The notes: generated from the sequence alone by a model not told the origin. A stretch of DNA of 23,599 nt from CAYJMQ01 sp964392415 (GCA_964392415.1 CAYMPL010000028.1:1-23599); one strand, 5' to 3'. Counted from the stretch's first letter, positions 14,660 through 22,648 are shown. A program made the numbers and translations.

Positions 14660-14690
14660 TGTCATCCTGAGGGTGAAGCCCGAAGGATCT
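14660..14690. repeat. Dispersed repeat, copy C
   Basis: TGTCATCCTGAGGGTGAAG...CCGAAGGATCT begins four bases after the stop codon of the HEAT-repeat gene. It differs from the complete copy at 6259-6289 at only a few positions. Confidence 0.85.
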
Positions 14691-14738
14691 CCATTTTCTC
14701 ATTGTTTCAAGCCTCAGCTTATTCTATTAAAAGAAGAG

Positions 14739-15962
14739 ATGAAAACCTGGGATGTCATTATCGTCGGCGGCGGCCTGATTGGCAGCAGCATTGCCTACCA
14801 CCTCAAACAAAAAGACGAGGGGCTTCAAATCCTTCTTCTCGATGTCGATCTCTCCGGCAAATACAGCTCCTCGGAGCTTAACGCGGGAGGGATTCGAAAA
14901 GAGTGGTGGCGTGAGGTCAATATTGAGCTTGCCAAAGCGACGCTTGAGTTTATGGAAGCGAGCCCCGATCAGTTCGGGTTTCGACAGAAAGGGTATCTTT
15001 GGCTCTACGATAAAAAGGGGTGGGATTTTTATCGGTCGTACCGACTTCTATTTAAAAAAGAGGGGATTCATGCCGAAGAACTGACCCCTAAAGAGGTTCA
15101 GAGCCGCTTTCCTTTTATTGACCGTCTGGATGGAATTGCCGGAGGAACCTTTTCTCCAAAGGATGGATTATTTAATCCGAATCTTTTGAAGCAATTTTTT
15201 AGAGATGGGGCGAAGACGAAGGGTGTAGAAACGCTCGATGGCGCTTATGTGACGGCTGTGGAAAAAAAGGGGGGAGCGATCACCGTTACTTATCGGGATC
15301 TTAAGCAGGTAAATGGGAGTCTGAAGGATGAGGATGTTTTTGGGGCTCTCACACAAAAAGCGGGAGGCGATTTTTTTCACAAGAATCTTTCATGCAAAAT
15401 TCTTGTGAATGCTTCAGGCGCCTGGGCTGCTTCTCTATCCAAATGTTATGGGCATCTCGTTCCGACACAACCGGTTCGAAGACAGGTTTGCCTTTTTGAT
15501 TCTCGGGAATTGGATCTGTCGGGGGAGGGGATGATTGTCGATACGAGCGGCGTTTATTTCCATGCGGAAGGGGATCACATTCTTGCGGGGTACGCGACAC
15601 CCGAAGAGCCCCCCGCTTTTAATTTTAAATACGATGGCGAATCATTTTTTGAACAAGAAATATGGCCGAGATTGATTCATCGGATAAGCAAAGCCGAGGC
15701 GCTCAAGCATATCGGCGGCTGGGCGGGGCTTTATGAAGTGACCCCCGATCGGAGCGGAATTATGGGGAGGGTCGATAAGGATTCACCGATTTATGAAGCC
15801 CATTCTTTTACCGGGCGCGGGGCGATGCAGTCTTATGGTGTCGGGCTTGCCATGTCTGAATTAATCATATATGGAGAGTATCGGTCAATTGATGCTACCC
15901 CTCTTCATCCCGATCGCTTTCGCAAAGGCACAAAATTGCTTTACGAGGGGTTTCATATTTAA
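14739..15962 (+). CDS. DAO-family FAD-dependent oxidoreductase
   Basis: 407 residues from ATG 14739. The open frame runs further upstream, but that part overlaps the previous gene and lacks family similarity. The dinucleotide-binding motif is at the very N-terminus (DVIIVGGGLIGSSIAYHL), followed by an acidic residue ending strand 2 (LLLDVD). SELNAGGIRKEWW then matches the second FAD-contact loop, and TGRGAMQSYGVGLAMSELI near the C-terminus matches the closing FAD motif. These features place it with glycine/D-amino-acid/sarcosine oxidases and dehydrogenases. The substrate cannot be read from sequence; oxidation of an N-alkyl amino acid, a D-amino acid or a 2-hydroxy acid is possible. The ribosome site is weak (AAGAAGAG abutting the ATG). 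It is followed by efp after 13 bases. Confidence 0.9.
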   Translation: MKTWDVIIVGGGLIGSSIAYHLKQKDEGLQILLLDVDLSGKYSSSELNAGGIRKEWWREVNIELAKATLEFMEASPDQFGFRQKGYLWLYDKKGWDFYRSYRLLFKKEGIHAEELTPKEVQSRFPFIDRLDGIAGGTFSPKDGLFNPNLLKQFFRDGAKTKGVETLDGAYVTAVEKKGGAITVTYRDLKQVNGSLKDEDVFGALTQKAGGDFFHKNLSCKILVNASGAWAASLSKCYGHLVPTQPVRRQVCLFDSRELDLSGEGMIVDTSGVYFHAEGDHILAGYATPEEPPAFNFKYDGESFFEQEIWPRLIHRISKAEALKHIGGWAGLYEVTPDRSGIMGRVDKDSPIYEAHSFTGRGAMQSYGVGLAMSELIIYGEYRSIDATPLHPDRFRKGTKLLYEGFHI

Positions 15963-15975
15963 TAGGATGGGAAAT

Positions 15976-16542
15976 ATGTTGATACAAGCCACACAACTTC
16001 GCATTGGTATGATTTTCCAAGAGGACAAAAACCTCTACCGCTTAACGTATGTCCATCATGTAACCCCGGGGAACCTCCGCGGCTTTGTTCAGACAAAATT
16101 CAAAGATATACGCAGCGGTATTCAATACGAAAGAAAATTTTCTTCAGAAGATCGTATAGATAAGGCAACTCTCGACTATCGTGAAATGGAATATCTCTAC
16201 GAGGCTCTCGGAGAATTCCATTTTATGAATATGCAGACACATGAGCATATTTCATTGATGCGGGATATCGTGGGGGATCTCGATAAATTTTTGGCGCCAA
16301 ACCAGAATGTAGACATCGCTTTTTTTGAAGGGACCCCGTTATCGGTTGAATTGCGTGCATCCGTCAGTCTGAGGGTTGTAGAAACCGTTCCTGGAATGAA
16401 ACATGCGACCGCCACGAGCTCTTCAAAGCCGGCAACCTTAGAGACCGGACTTGTGGTGAAGGTCCCTCAATTTATTAATGAGGGGGACTTCGTGCGTGTT
16501 GATACATCAACCGAAGAATATATTGAGAGGATAAAGAAATAG
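15976..16542 (+). CDS. efp: Elongation factor P with a non-canonical loop tip (PGN in place of PGK)
   Basis: 188 residues, the normal EF-P length. All three domains are visible: the N-terminal KOW-like barrel, the middle OB domain (REMEYLYEALGEFHFMN) and the C-terminal OB domain with the EF-P signature KPATLETGLVVKVPQFINEG. EF-P binds stalled ribosomes and speeds bond formation at polyproline. Its activity in most bacteria depends on a modified Lys, or Arg, at the loop tip (K34 of E. coli, in PGKGQAF). Here the aligned loop reads PGNLRGF, so N33 sits at that position and an Arg two residues on (R35) is the nearest basic residue. No EpmA/EpmB, EarP or YmfI gene is in the window. ATG 15976 follows AGGA by eight bases; ATG 15967 is a less likely start. 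Confidence 0.95.
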   Translation: MLIQATQLRIGMIFQEDKNLYRLTYVHHVTPGNLRGFVQTKFKDIRSGIQYERKFSSEDRIDKATLDYREMEYLYEALGEFHFMNMQTHEHISLMRDIVGDLDKFLAPNQNVDIAFFEGTPLSVELRASVSLRVVETVPGMKHATATSSSKPATLETGLVVKVPQFINEGDFVRVDTSTEEYIERIKK

Positions 16543-16555
16543 CATAACTCTGCTT

Positions 16556-17218
16556 ATGTCCGCCACGCGCTCGTTCGTCTTAAGCTGTGTTTGCGGTCAT
16601 GAATTCAAGACCCTCCTTTGGGACAGTGTTCATATTCCCGAAGAAACAAATCTCAAATCAAAGATTCTCAATGGTGAAATTAATCAGATTCAGTGCGTAA
16701 AGTGCAAAAAACGATCCTATATTGAAAAAAATCTTCTTTATTGCGACTCGAACCAGAAGCTATTGATTCAAATGTATCCCCAGTCCGATCGGCGCAAATA
16801 CATTGAACTTGAGAGTGAGCACAAGAAAGTGATCAAAAGTAACCCTCATCTTCGCGGATACACCTGCAGGCTTGCATTTGGTCAGCAGGAGATGATCGAA
16901 AAGATCAGGATTTTCGACAGTAACCTCGATGATCGCATGATCGAGATGATCAAACTCAAAATTCTTGAACAAGATGAGGTTGTCAAAAAAACAGCAGATG
17001 CCGATCTCCTTTTCAGTCAATACTTGGCTGAGGAGGGGGAACTTCACTTTAAACTGACGAGCATTGAAAAAAATATCTCACAAACCATCGTGATCTCTTA
17101 TGAGCACTATGAAGAGCTTTTGGAATCTCCCGGGCATTTCGGTTCCACAAAACATCCCCAAAAAACCATCTGTCAGGGGATGTATGTGAATGTCAATAAG
17201 ACAAGGACGCTGCATTAA
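16556..17218 (+). CDS. CpXC-domain-like zinc-binding protein
   Basis: 220 residues. The N-terminal ~75 residues hold a CxC motif (LSCVCGHEF, Cys 11 and 13) and a CxxC motif (QCVKCKK) separated by about 35 residues. The intervening pattern (SVHIPEETNLKSKILNGEIN) and the following LLYCDSNQKLLIQMYP fit the CpXC family, whose four Cys probably bind zinc. The remaining 140 residues are helical and unrecognised. The function of the family is unknown. The gene lies 13 bases downstream of efp and in the same direction, with no clear Shine-Dalgarno, so it is probably in the efp transcript. A hairpin repeat begins directly after its stop. Confidence 0.72.
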   Translation: MSATRSFVLSCVCGHEFKTLLWDSVHIPEETNLKSKILNGEINQIQCVKCKKRSYIEKNLLYCDSNQKLLIQMYPQSDRRKYIELESEHKKVIKSNPHLRGYTCRLAFGQQEMIEKIRIFDSNLDDRMIEMIKLKILEQDEVVKKTADADLLFSQYLAEEGELHFKLTSIEKNISQTIVISYEHYEELLESPGHFGSTKHPQKTICQGMYVNVNKTRTLH

Positions 17219-17219
17219 G

Positions 17220-17283
17220 TAGCAAGTCCATTTCCAGAGGAAATGGACGCGCAGTATAATAGTTCCTTTTCCTTAGAGTTCCT
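17220..17283. repeat. TAGCA-hairpin-GCAG repeat, copy R1
   Basis: TAGCAA is followed by the 10-bp stem GTCCATTTCC-AGA-GGAAATGGAC (17226-17248), then GCGCAGTATAATAG and TTCCTTTTCCTTAGAG. It aligns with copy R2 at 21773-21838 over about 60 bp. The stem sequence differs between the copies yet both pair perfectly. It begins two bases after the stop of the CpXC gene. Confidence 0.8.
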
Positions 17284-17308
17284 CGTACTTCGTGTTCCGG
17301 ATGATGCT

Positions 17309-17413
17309 TTATGATCTAAGCGATTCAACAAAATAATAAAACGCGAGCGTGGCAGCAGCCGTTATGGCGAGACAGAAAGCGTATATGAGCAGCGCCTTTT
17401 TTTTCTCAGACAT
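17309..17413 (-). CDS. Possible 34-residue single-helix membrane protein
   Basis: On the minus strand, ATG (17411-17413) opens a frame of 34 codons ending in TAA (17309-17311). The product begins MSEKKKALLIYAFCLAITAA, continues hydrophobic to FYYFV and ends ESLRS. That is a positively charged N-terminus, one ~22-residue hydrophobic helix and a short polar tail, the usual plan of small inner-membrane accessory proteins. An additional ATG at 17414-17416 gives one extra Met. Only a weak GGA lies upstream. It occupies the otherwise empty gap between the CpXC and thiolase genes. A membrane-protein composition in such a short frame could arise by chance, so it is tentative. Confidence 0.4.
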   Translation of the reverse strand: MSEKKKALLIYAFCLAITAAATLAFYYFVESLRS

Positions 17414-17447
17414 CATTTTTCCGATATAACATCATTTTTAACCTGAT

Positions 17448-17478
17448 GACATGCCATTTTTTTAAAAAATGGCATGTC
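17448..17478. repeat. 31-bp palindrome upstream of the thiolase, copy R4
   Basis: GACATGCCATTTTTT and AAAAAATGGCATGTC are perfectly complementary 15-bp arms around one extra T. It shares the CCATTTT/AAAATGG stem core with R1 and R2 and the all-AT apex with R3 (22651-22680), but lacks the TAGCA/GCAG flanks. It ends about 50 bases before the thiolase start codon and could be an operator, a transcript hairpin or a diverged repeat copy. Confidence 0.7.
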
Positions 17479-17530
17479 CACTTTTTAATTGAAAAACCCA
17501 CGGGGCAGGTGCTATGCAGGGGGCATGTCT

Positions 17531-18817
17531 ATGAGAGAAGTGGTACTGGTGGATGGATTGCGGACACCGTTTATAAAGGCGGGGGGGGAGTTTGATTTTG
17601 TTCCCGCGTATGAACTGGGGCGGATAGCGGTTTCTGAGCTTTTGGCAAAATTGGAACTCGATGCGGCTGTGATAGAAGAGACGATTTTTGGAAATTGCGG
17701 TCAACCCGCGGAGGCGGTGAATATCGCTCGTGTCATCAGCCTTAATTCAGGGATTCCAAAAGAGGTTCCTGCTGTCACCGTTCACAGAAATTGCGGCTCC
17801 GGGATGGAGGCGATTGCCGATGGTATTCGAAGAATTGAATCCGGAGCGAACGTTGTGATGGCTGGTGGCGTCGAATCGATGAGCAATATTCCGCTCCTTT
17901 TTCCGAAAGGATATTCGGTTTTTTTAAATAACCTCATGAGAGCAAAGGATCCGCTTTCAAAAGCGAAGTCGTTTTTTTCTTTTCGCCTCCACTATTTAAA
18001 ACCCCGTATTGCGCTTCTCGAGGGGCTGACCGATCCCTTTTGCGGCTTAAACATGGGGGAAACCGCGGAGCTTTTGGCCCGGGAGTGGAAAATTTCGAGG
18101 GAGGAGCAGGATCAGTTCGCGTTAGAGAGTCATCAAAAAATTTTAAAAGCGCAGGATGAGGGAAAATTTCTCGATGAAGTGACAACGGTCTATGTTCCAC
18201 CAAAATATGAAAAAGTGGTCACCGCTGATATCGGACCGAGGCGGGGTCAAACTCTTGAACAGCTGGCAAAGCTCCGCCCCTATTTTGATCGGCGATATGG
18301 GACGGTCACCGTTGGAAACAGCTGTCAGGTCACAGATGGCGCGGTTGCGGCGCTTCTCATGGAGAAGGAGCATGCAAAAAGCCTTGGACTTCAGCCGTTG
18401 GCTAAAATCAGATCGGTAGCCTTTTGCGGCATTGAGCCTGAACGGATGGGGCTTGCGCCAGTGATTGCCGCAAAGAGGGCGCTTAAACATGCCGCTCTTT
18501 CTTTAAAGGAGATAGGCCTTGTGGAAATAAATGAGGCCTTTTCAGCACAGGTGCTTGCTGTGCTCAAGGCATCCGAGAGTCGTCTATTTGCCGAAAGCTA
18601 TGGCGGAGATTCTGAACCCCTCGGCGAAATTCGACGCGATCTTTTAAATGTGAATGGCGGCGCCATTGCCCTGGGGCATCCGGTGGGGGCGAGTGGCGCA
18701 CGGATTGTGGTGACGCTTGCCAAGGAGATGAAGCGTCGCTCTGTTCAGTTCGGTTTGGCAATGATTTGCATCGGCGGGGGGCAAGGGGGAGCGATGGTTT
18801 TGGAGAGAACGGCATGA
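17531..18817 (+). CDS. fadI: Acetyl-CoA C-acyltransferase (thiolase, FadI-like)
   Basis: 428 residues from ATG 17531, which has AGGGGG (17518-17523) at ideal spacing; ATG 17525 and a TTG at 17489 are possible but less well placed. Thiolase catalytic residues are all present: the acyl-accepting C88 in HRNCGSGMEA, H383 in GHPVGASG, and C413 in CIGGGQGG. The protein cleaves 3-ketoacyl-CoA with CoA to give acetyl-CoA, the last step of beta-oxidation. Length and pairing with the next gene fit the FadI type. A role in acetoacetyl-CoA synthesis cannot be excluded. The stop overlaps the next start (ATGA, 18814-18817), so the two are translationally coupled. Confidence 0.93.
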   Translation: MREVVLVDGLRTPFIKAGGEFDFVPAYELGRIAVSELLAKLELDAAVIEETIFGNCGQPAEAVNIARVISLNSGIPKEVPAVTVHRNCGSGMEAIADGIRRIESGANVVMAGGVESMSNIPLLFPKGYSVFLNNLMRAKDPLSKAKSFFSFRLHYLKPRIALLEGLTDPFCGLNMGETAELLAREWKISREEQDQFALESHQKILKAQDEGKFLDEVTTVYVPPKYEKVVTADIGPRRGQTLEQLAKLRPYFDRRYGTVTVGNSCQVTDGAVAALLMEKEHAKSLGLQPLAKIRSVAFCGIEPERMGLAPVIAAKRALKHAALSLKEIGLVEINEAFSAQVLAVLKASESRLFAESYGGDSEPLGEIRRDLLNVNGGAIALGHPVGASGARIVVTLAKEMKRRSVQFGLAMICIGGGQGGAMVLERTA

Positions 18818-20934
18818 CGGCGTTTCGTATCGACATTACAGATCGTGCGATTGCGGTGGTTACCTTTGATCTGGAAGGGGAGAAGATTAATAAACTCTCA
18901 ACGCCGGTAGGGGCGGAACTTGAAGAACTCCTGAGAGAGCTCAAAGAGAATCCTCATTTAAAAGGGCTTGTGCTCATCAGTGGAAAGCCAGACATTTTTA
19001 TCGCTGGCGCAGACATTCGAGAGATTTTAGCTATTCATAGCGCAGAAGAAGGGGCTCAAAAATCAGAGCATGCCCAGCGTCTTCCCAATCTGATAGAAAG
19101 TTTGCCCTTCCCAACCGTTGCTGCGATTCATGGCGTCTGCCTGGGGGGTGGGTTGGAACTGGTTTTGGGATGCACCTACCGAATTGCAACGTCCCACCCC
19201 AAGACAAAATTGGGACTCCCCGAAGTTCAACTTGGCATTCTTCCGGGAATGGGGGGGTGTTACCGGCTTCCCAAATTGATTGGGCTCCGGTCAGCGCTTG
19301 AGATGATTTTAGCAGGGGCGACCTGGCCGGCGCAAAAAGCGCTAAAAAAGGGGCTTGTAAATGAAGTGGTCCCCAAAGAGATTTTGCTTCAACGCGCAGA
19401 ACAGGCCATTCAAGAAAAGGCATGGAAAAAGAGACAAAAACGGTTCTCGCTTCTTGAGTGGGCTCTTGAAAAGAACCGTCCGGGAAGAAATTTTATTTAT
19501 CGGCGGGCGAAGGACGATATCATCAAACGGACGCGGGGGCATTATCCTGCCCCGCTCAAAGCGCTCGAAGTGATTTATGAGATCCTCGATCGGGGGCTTA
19601 CAGATGGTCTTAAAATTGAGTCCGAAGGATTTGGGTATTTGTCTGAAACGGCCGTCTCTAAAAATTTGATAGATCTCTTTTTTCAAAGTGAGACGGTCAA
19701 GAAAGAGACGGGAATTTTGGATTCCTCCATTCAGCCGATGAAAATTCGTTCGGCTGCTGTGGTGGGGGCGGGAGTGATGGGGGCGGGGATTGCCCAACTG
19801 CTGGCCGACCGCGAGATTCCCGTTCGCTTAAAAGACGTTCATGAGCAGGCGGTCGCCAAGGGGTTGTTCCATGCCAGAGAGATCTTTGAAAAGGGGGTAT
19901 TGCGAAAGCGACTGAGCCAAAGAGACCTTGTGAGGAAAATGAATTTTATCGCCCCCTCAACCGAATTTTATGGTTTTAGAAAAATAGATCTTGTGATTGA
20001 AGCGGTGGTTGAAGATTTGGAAATAAAAAGGAAATTGTTTGAAACGCTCGAGTCCAAGGTCAGGGGAGAGACTGTCCTTGCGACAAATACCTCTTCCTTG
20101 TCTATTTCGGAAATAGGCGCTCTGTGTAAAAACAAAGAGCGCTTGATAGGTCTTCATTTCTTTAATCCCGTTCATCGGATGCCGCTCGTTGAAATTGTGG
20201 TCGATCCGATCACATCCGCCCAGACGATTGCAACTTCTGTTCAATTTATCAAAGAGCTTGGGAAGGTTCCCATTGTGGTAAAGAATGCCCCCGGATTTTT
20301 GGTCAATCGTATTCTCATGCCCTATCTGAACGAGGCGGCCCATCTTCTTTCCGAGGGGATTCCGGTTTCTATCATTGATGAAGTCATGCTCGACTTTGGA
20401 ATGCCGATGGGCCCATTTACGTTGCTCGATACGATTGGCATTGATGTGGCTCAGAAGGTGGCGCATATTCTCTATCGCGGTTTTGGCGAGCGGATGAAAC
20501 CGCATGATGTTTTGGATCGCGTCGTTGCTTCCGGCTTTTATGGCGCAAAAAACAAGAAGGGTTTCTACCTTCAAAATGGCAAACAAAGAATCGAAAATCC
20601 TGCGATCTATTCTCTGCTCGGCCTGACTCCAAAAAGAGAAGAGCCTATTTCAGAAGAATGGCAGATGAGAATGGTCGTTCAGATGATTCATGAGGCGATT
20701 CGCTGTCTGGAAGATGGGATTGTTCACGATCCATCGCATTTGGATCTGGCGATGATTTATGGTATCGGTTTTCCGCCGTTTCGAAAAGGGCTTCTCTGGT
20801 ACGCGGATCAGCTTGGGGGAGATAAGGTTTTAAGCGAACTCGATATTTTCCATCGTCACTATGGCATTCGATTTGATCCTCCCAACATTCTCAAAGAGTG
20901 GGTTCAGTCAGGAAGAAAGATTTATGGAAATTAA
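18814..20934 (+). CDS. fadJ: Multifunctional fatty acid oxidation protein (enoyl-CoA hydratase / 3-hydroxyacyl-CoA dehydrogenase), FadJ-like
   Basis: 706 residues from ATG 18814, which overlaps the thiolase stop. The N-terminal crotonase domain has the oxyanion-hole segment IAGADIREI and both catalytic Glu (GGGLELVLG and GLPEVQLGILPG). A second domain starts with the NAD-binding motif GAGVMGAGIAQLL at about residue 316 and carries the catalytic His in HFFNPVHRMPLVEIV. It is followed by the two 3HCDH C-terminal repeats (NAPGFLVNRILMPYLNEA; AIRCLEDGIV). The enzyme hydrates 2-enoyl-CoA and oxidises the 3-hydroxyacyl-CoA with NAD. The gene order thiolase then multifunctional enzyme matches fadIJ. 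The 3' end overlaps the next gene by 11 bp. Confidence 0.95.
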   Translation: MTAFRIDITDRAIAVVTFDLEGEKINKLSTPVGAELEELLRELKENPHLKGLVLISGKPDIFIAGADIREILAIHSAEEGAQKSEHAQRLPNLIESLPFPTVAAIHGVCLGGGLELVLGCTYRIATSHPKTKLGLPEVQLGILPGMGGCYRLPKLIGLRSALEMILAGATWPAQKALKKGLVNEVVPKEILLQRAEQAIQEKAWKKRQKRFSLLEWALEKNRPGRNFIYRRAKDDIIKRTRGHYPAPLKALEVIYEILDRGLTDGLKIESEGFGYLSETAVSKNLIDLFFQSETVKKETGILDSSIQPMKIRSAAVVGAGVMGAGIAQLLADREIPVRLKDVHEQAVAKGLFHAREIFEKGVLRKRLSQRDLVRKMNFIAPSTEFYGFRKIDLVIEAVVEDLEIKRKLFETLESKVRGETVLATNTSSLSISEIGALCKNKERLIGLHFFNPVHRMPLVEIVVDPITSAQTIATSVQFIKELGKVPIVVKNAPGFLVNRILMPYLNEAAHLLSEGIPVSIIDEVMLDFGMPMGPFTLLDTIGIDVAQKVAHILYRGFGERMKPHDVLDRVVASGFYGAKNKKGFYLQNGKQRIENPAIYSLLGLTPKREEPISEEWQMRMVVQMIHEAIRCLEDGIVHDPSHLDLAMIYGIGFPPFRKGLLWYADQLGGDKVLSELDIFHRHYGIRFDPPNILKEWVQSGRKIYGN

Positions 20935-21775
20935 AATGATAGGGGTGGCAGGCGCAGGACTGATGGGGTCTGGTATTGCGCAGGTTGCCGCACAAAGCGG
21001 GTTTCAAGTGATTTTAAACGATGTTGAGAAGGCGCGTCTTGATCGGGCTTTGAGTTCAATCTCAGGGAGCCTCGATCGGTTTATTAAAAAAGAAAAGATT
21101 CAGGCGCATGAAAAGGCAACCATTCTTTCAAGAATTCGCACAACCACCCAACTTTCTGATTTTTCAGGGGCCGATTTCGTGATCGAGGCTGCAACCGAAA
21201 ATCCTAAAGTAAAACTTGAACTTTTTAGCGAGCTTGACCGGATTTGCAAACGTGGGGCGATTCTCGTTTCAAATACCTCATCGATTTCGATTACCAAAAT
21301 TGCCAAAGCTACATCCCGTCCGGATCGGATTGCGGGGATGCATTTTATGAATCCGGTTCCGGTGATGAAGCTTGTGGAAGGGATTCGGGGGAGAGAGACC
21401 TCTGAAGAAACCTTTGAGGCCGTTCGAAAGCTTTCTGAAAAGATGGGAAAGACGTTTGTGGCGGTGAAAGACTCTCCCGCTTTTGTCGTCAATCGCATTT
21501 TGGTTCCGATGCTCAATGAAGCGGTTTTTGCGCTGCAGGAGGGGCTCGCCACGAAGGAAGACATCGATCTTGCGATGAAACTGGGGTGCGGTTTCCCGAT
21601 GGGGCCTTTCGAGCTTTTGGATCATGTCGGGTTGGACACAGCGCTTTCTATTATGGAAGTGATGTATCAGGATATGAATGATCCAAAATATCGGCCATGT
21701 CCTCTGCTTTCTCAATATGTGGCGAAGGGATGGCTGGGTAAAAAGACAGGGAAGGGATTTTATGAATATCAGTAG
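20924..21775 (+). CDS. hbd: 3-hydroxybutyryl-CoA dehydrogenase
   Basis: 283 residues, the standard length for Hbd. ATG 20924 is chosen because GGAAG lies just upstream and the N-terminus then reads MEIKMIGVAGAGLMGSG, the NAD-binding motif. The catalytic His is in GMHFMNPVPVMKLVE. The C-terminal 3HCDH domain (AFVVNRILVPMLNEA; MGPFELLDHVGLD) is complete and ends GKGFYEYQ, as is typical. It oxidises 3-hydroxybutyryl-CoA, or other short-chain substrates, to the 3-keto form. It overlaps fadJ by 11 bp, so it is coupled. Its function duplicates the FadJ dehydrogenase domain, so a short-chain specialisation is likely. The TAG stop codon is also the TAG of a hairpin repeat (R2). Confidence 0.95.
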   Translation: MEIKMIGVAGAGLMGSGIAQVAAQSGFQVILNDVEKARLDRALSSISGSLDRFIKKEKIQAHEKATILSRIRTTTQLSDFSGADFVIEAATENPKVKLELFSELDRICKRGAILVSNTSSISITKIAKATSRPDRIAGMHFMNPVPVMKLVEGIRGRETSEETFEAVRKLSEKMGKTFVAVKDSPAFVVNRILVPMLNEAVFALQEGLATKEDIDLAMKLGCGFPMGPFELLDHVGLDTALSIMEVMYQDMNDPKYRPCPLLSQYVAKGWLGKKTGKGFYEYQ

Positions 21776-21838
21776 CAAGCCATTTTCGATAGAAAATGGC
21801 GCGCAGTGTAATCGAAATTCCTTTTCCTTTAGAAATTG
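21773..21838. repeat. TAGCA-hairpin-GCAG repeat, copy R2
   Basis: TAGCAA is followed by the 9-bp stem GCCATTTTC-GATA-GAAAATGGC (21779-21800), then GCGCAGTGTAATCG and TTCCTTTTCCTTTAGA. The TAG at 21773-21775 is the hbd stop codon. The downstream end reaches to within about 16 bases of the enoyl-CoA hydratase ATG. Confidence 0.8.
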
Positions 21839-21853
21839 GAGCGTAATACAAAC

Positions 21854-22648
21854 ATGACTTACAAAAACTTACTTTTCGACGAACTCACAGGCGAAAATAA
21901 AGGCATCGCTCTCCTCACCTTTAACCGCCCCAAAGTTCTAAATGCCATTAGCCACGAAACAATGGTTGAGCTTTCTTCCGCACTTGATCGCGTGAAAGAA
22001 AATAAAAAAATCCGTCTTCTGGTTTTGACCGGAAGCGGCGACAAGGCCTTTATCGCGGGGGCCGATATTTCTCAGTTTGAAACATTGAATTCGAGACAGG
22101 CATATCAATTCGCGCTCTTCGGCCAGACAACCTTTAATAAGTTGGAAGAACTCGATCAGCCGACGATTGCCGCGGTGAATGGCTTTGCATTGGGGGGAGG
22201 ATGTGAGCTTGCCTCCGCCTGCGATTTTATCTATGCCTCACGCCATGCAAAGTTTGGACAGCCTGAAGTCAATCTGGGGATCATTCCCGGCTACGGTGGA
22301 ACGCAGCGCTTTGTCCGACAGATTGGAAAAGCGATGGCCAAAGAGCTTATCTTTTCAGGGAATATGATTTCAGCGGACGAGGCGTTCCGGATTGGGCTCA
22401 TCAACAAGATTTGCGAGCCTGATCAACTGATGGCAGATGTTTTTAAGATTGCGCGAACCCTTGTTTCAAGAGGGCCTTTAGCCATCGCCCATGCGAAGAA
22501 GGCGATTGATGGGGGATATAACAAAGAATTGCACGAAGGATTGGCGCTAGAGGCGGAGGAATTTTCAAAGGTGTTTGATACGAAGGATCAGAAAGAGGGG
22601 GCGCGCGCGTTTCTGGAAAAACGGCCTCCGGTATTTCAAGGAGAATAA
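21854..22648 (+). CDS. Enoyl-CoA hydratase (crotonase family)
   Basis: 264 residues from ATG 21854; an upstream TTG at 21836 would add six residues but lies in repeat sequence. Family motifs: FNRPKVLNAIS, the oxyanion-hole strand FIAGADISQF, NGFALGGGCELASACD with the first catalytic Glu, and GQPEVNLGIIPGYGGTQR with the second. Both catalytic Glu are kept, so hydration of 2-enoyl-CoA (short-chain, crotonase-like) is expected. The C-terminus ends EKRPPVFQGE, the usual end for this family. It is last in the beta-oxidation cluster and, with hbd, forms a stand-alone short-chain pair beside the multifunctional FadJ. The only Shine-Dalgarno-like GGAG is 12 bases upstream, so translation may be modest. 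Confidence 0.94.
   Translation: MTYKNLLFDELTGENKGIALLTFNRPKVLNAISHETMVELSSALDRVKENKKIRLLVLTGSGDKAFIAGADISQFETLNSRQAYQFALFGQTTFNKLEELDQPTIAAVNGFALGGGCELASACDFIYASRHAKFGQPEVNLGIIPGYGGTQRFVRQIGKAMAKELIFSGNMISADEAFRIGLINKICEPDQLMADVFKIARTLVSRGPLAIAHAKKAIDGGYNKELHEGLALEAEEFSKVFDTKDQKEGARAFLEKRPPVFQGE

Noticed and set aside
14466..14738. N-terminal extension of the FAD oxidoreductase frame
   Set aside because: It overlaps the HEAT gene and a dispersed repeat. The FAD-binding motif begins right after ATG 14739, as expected for the family.
17220..17283. CRISPR repeat
   Set aside because: Related copies are kilobases apart and lie at gene boundaries, with no regular spacer arrangement and no cas genes.
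19957..20586. 209-codon minus-strand open frame
   Set aside because: It lies wholly antisense to fadJ, where the sense frame carries the dehydrogenase motifs. The antisense product has no family features.
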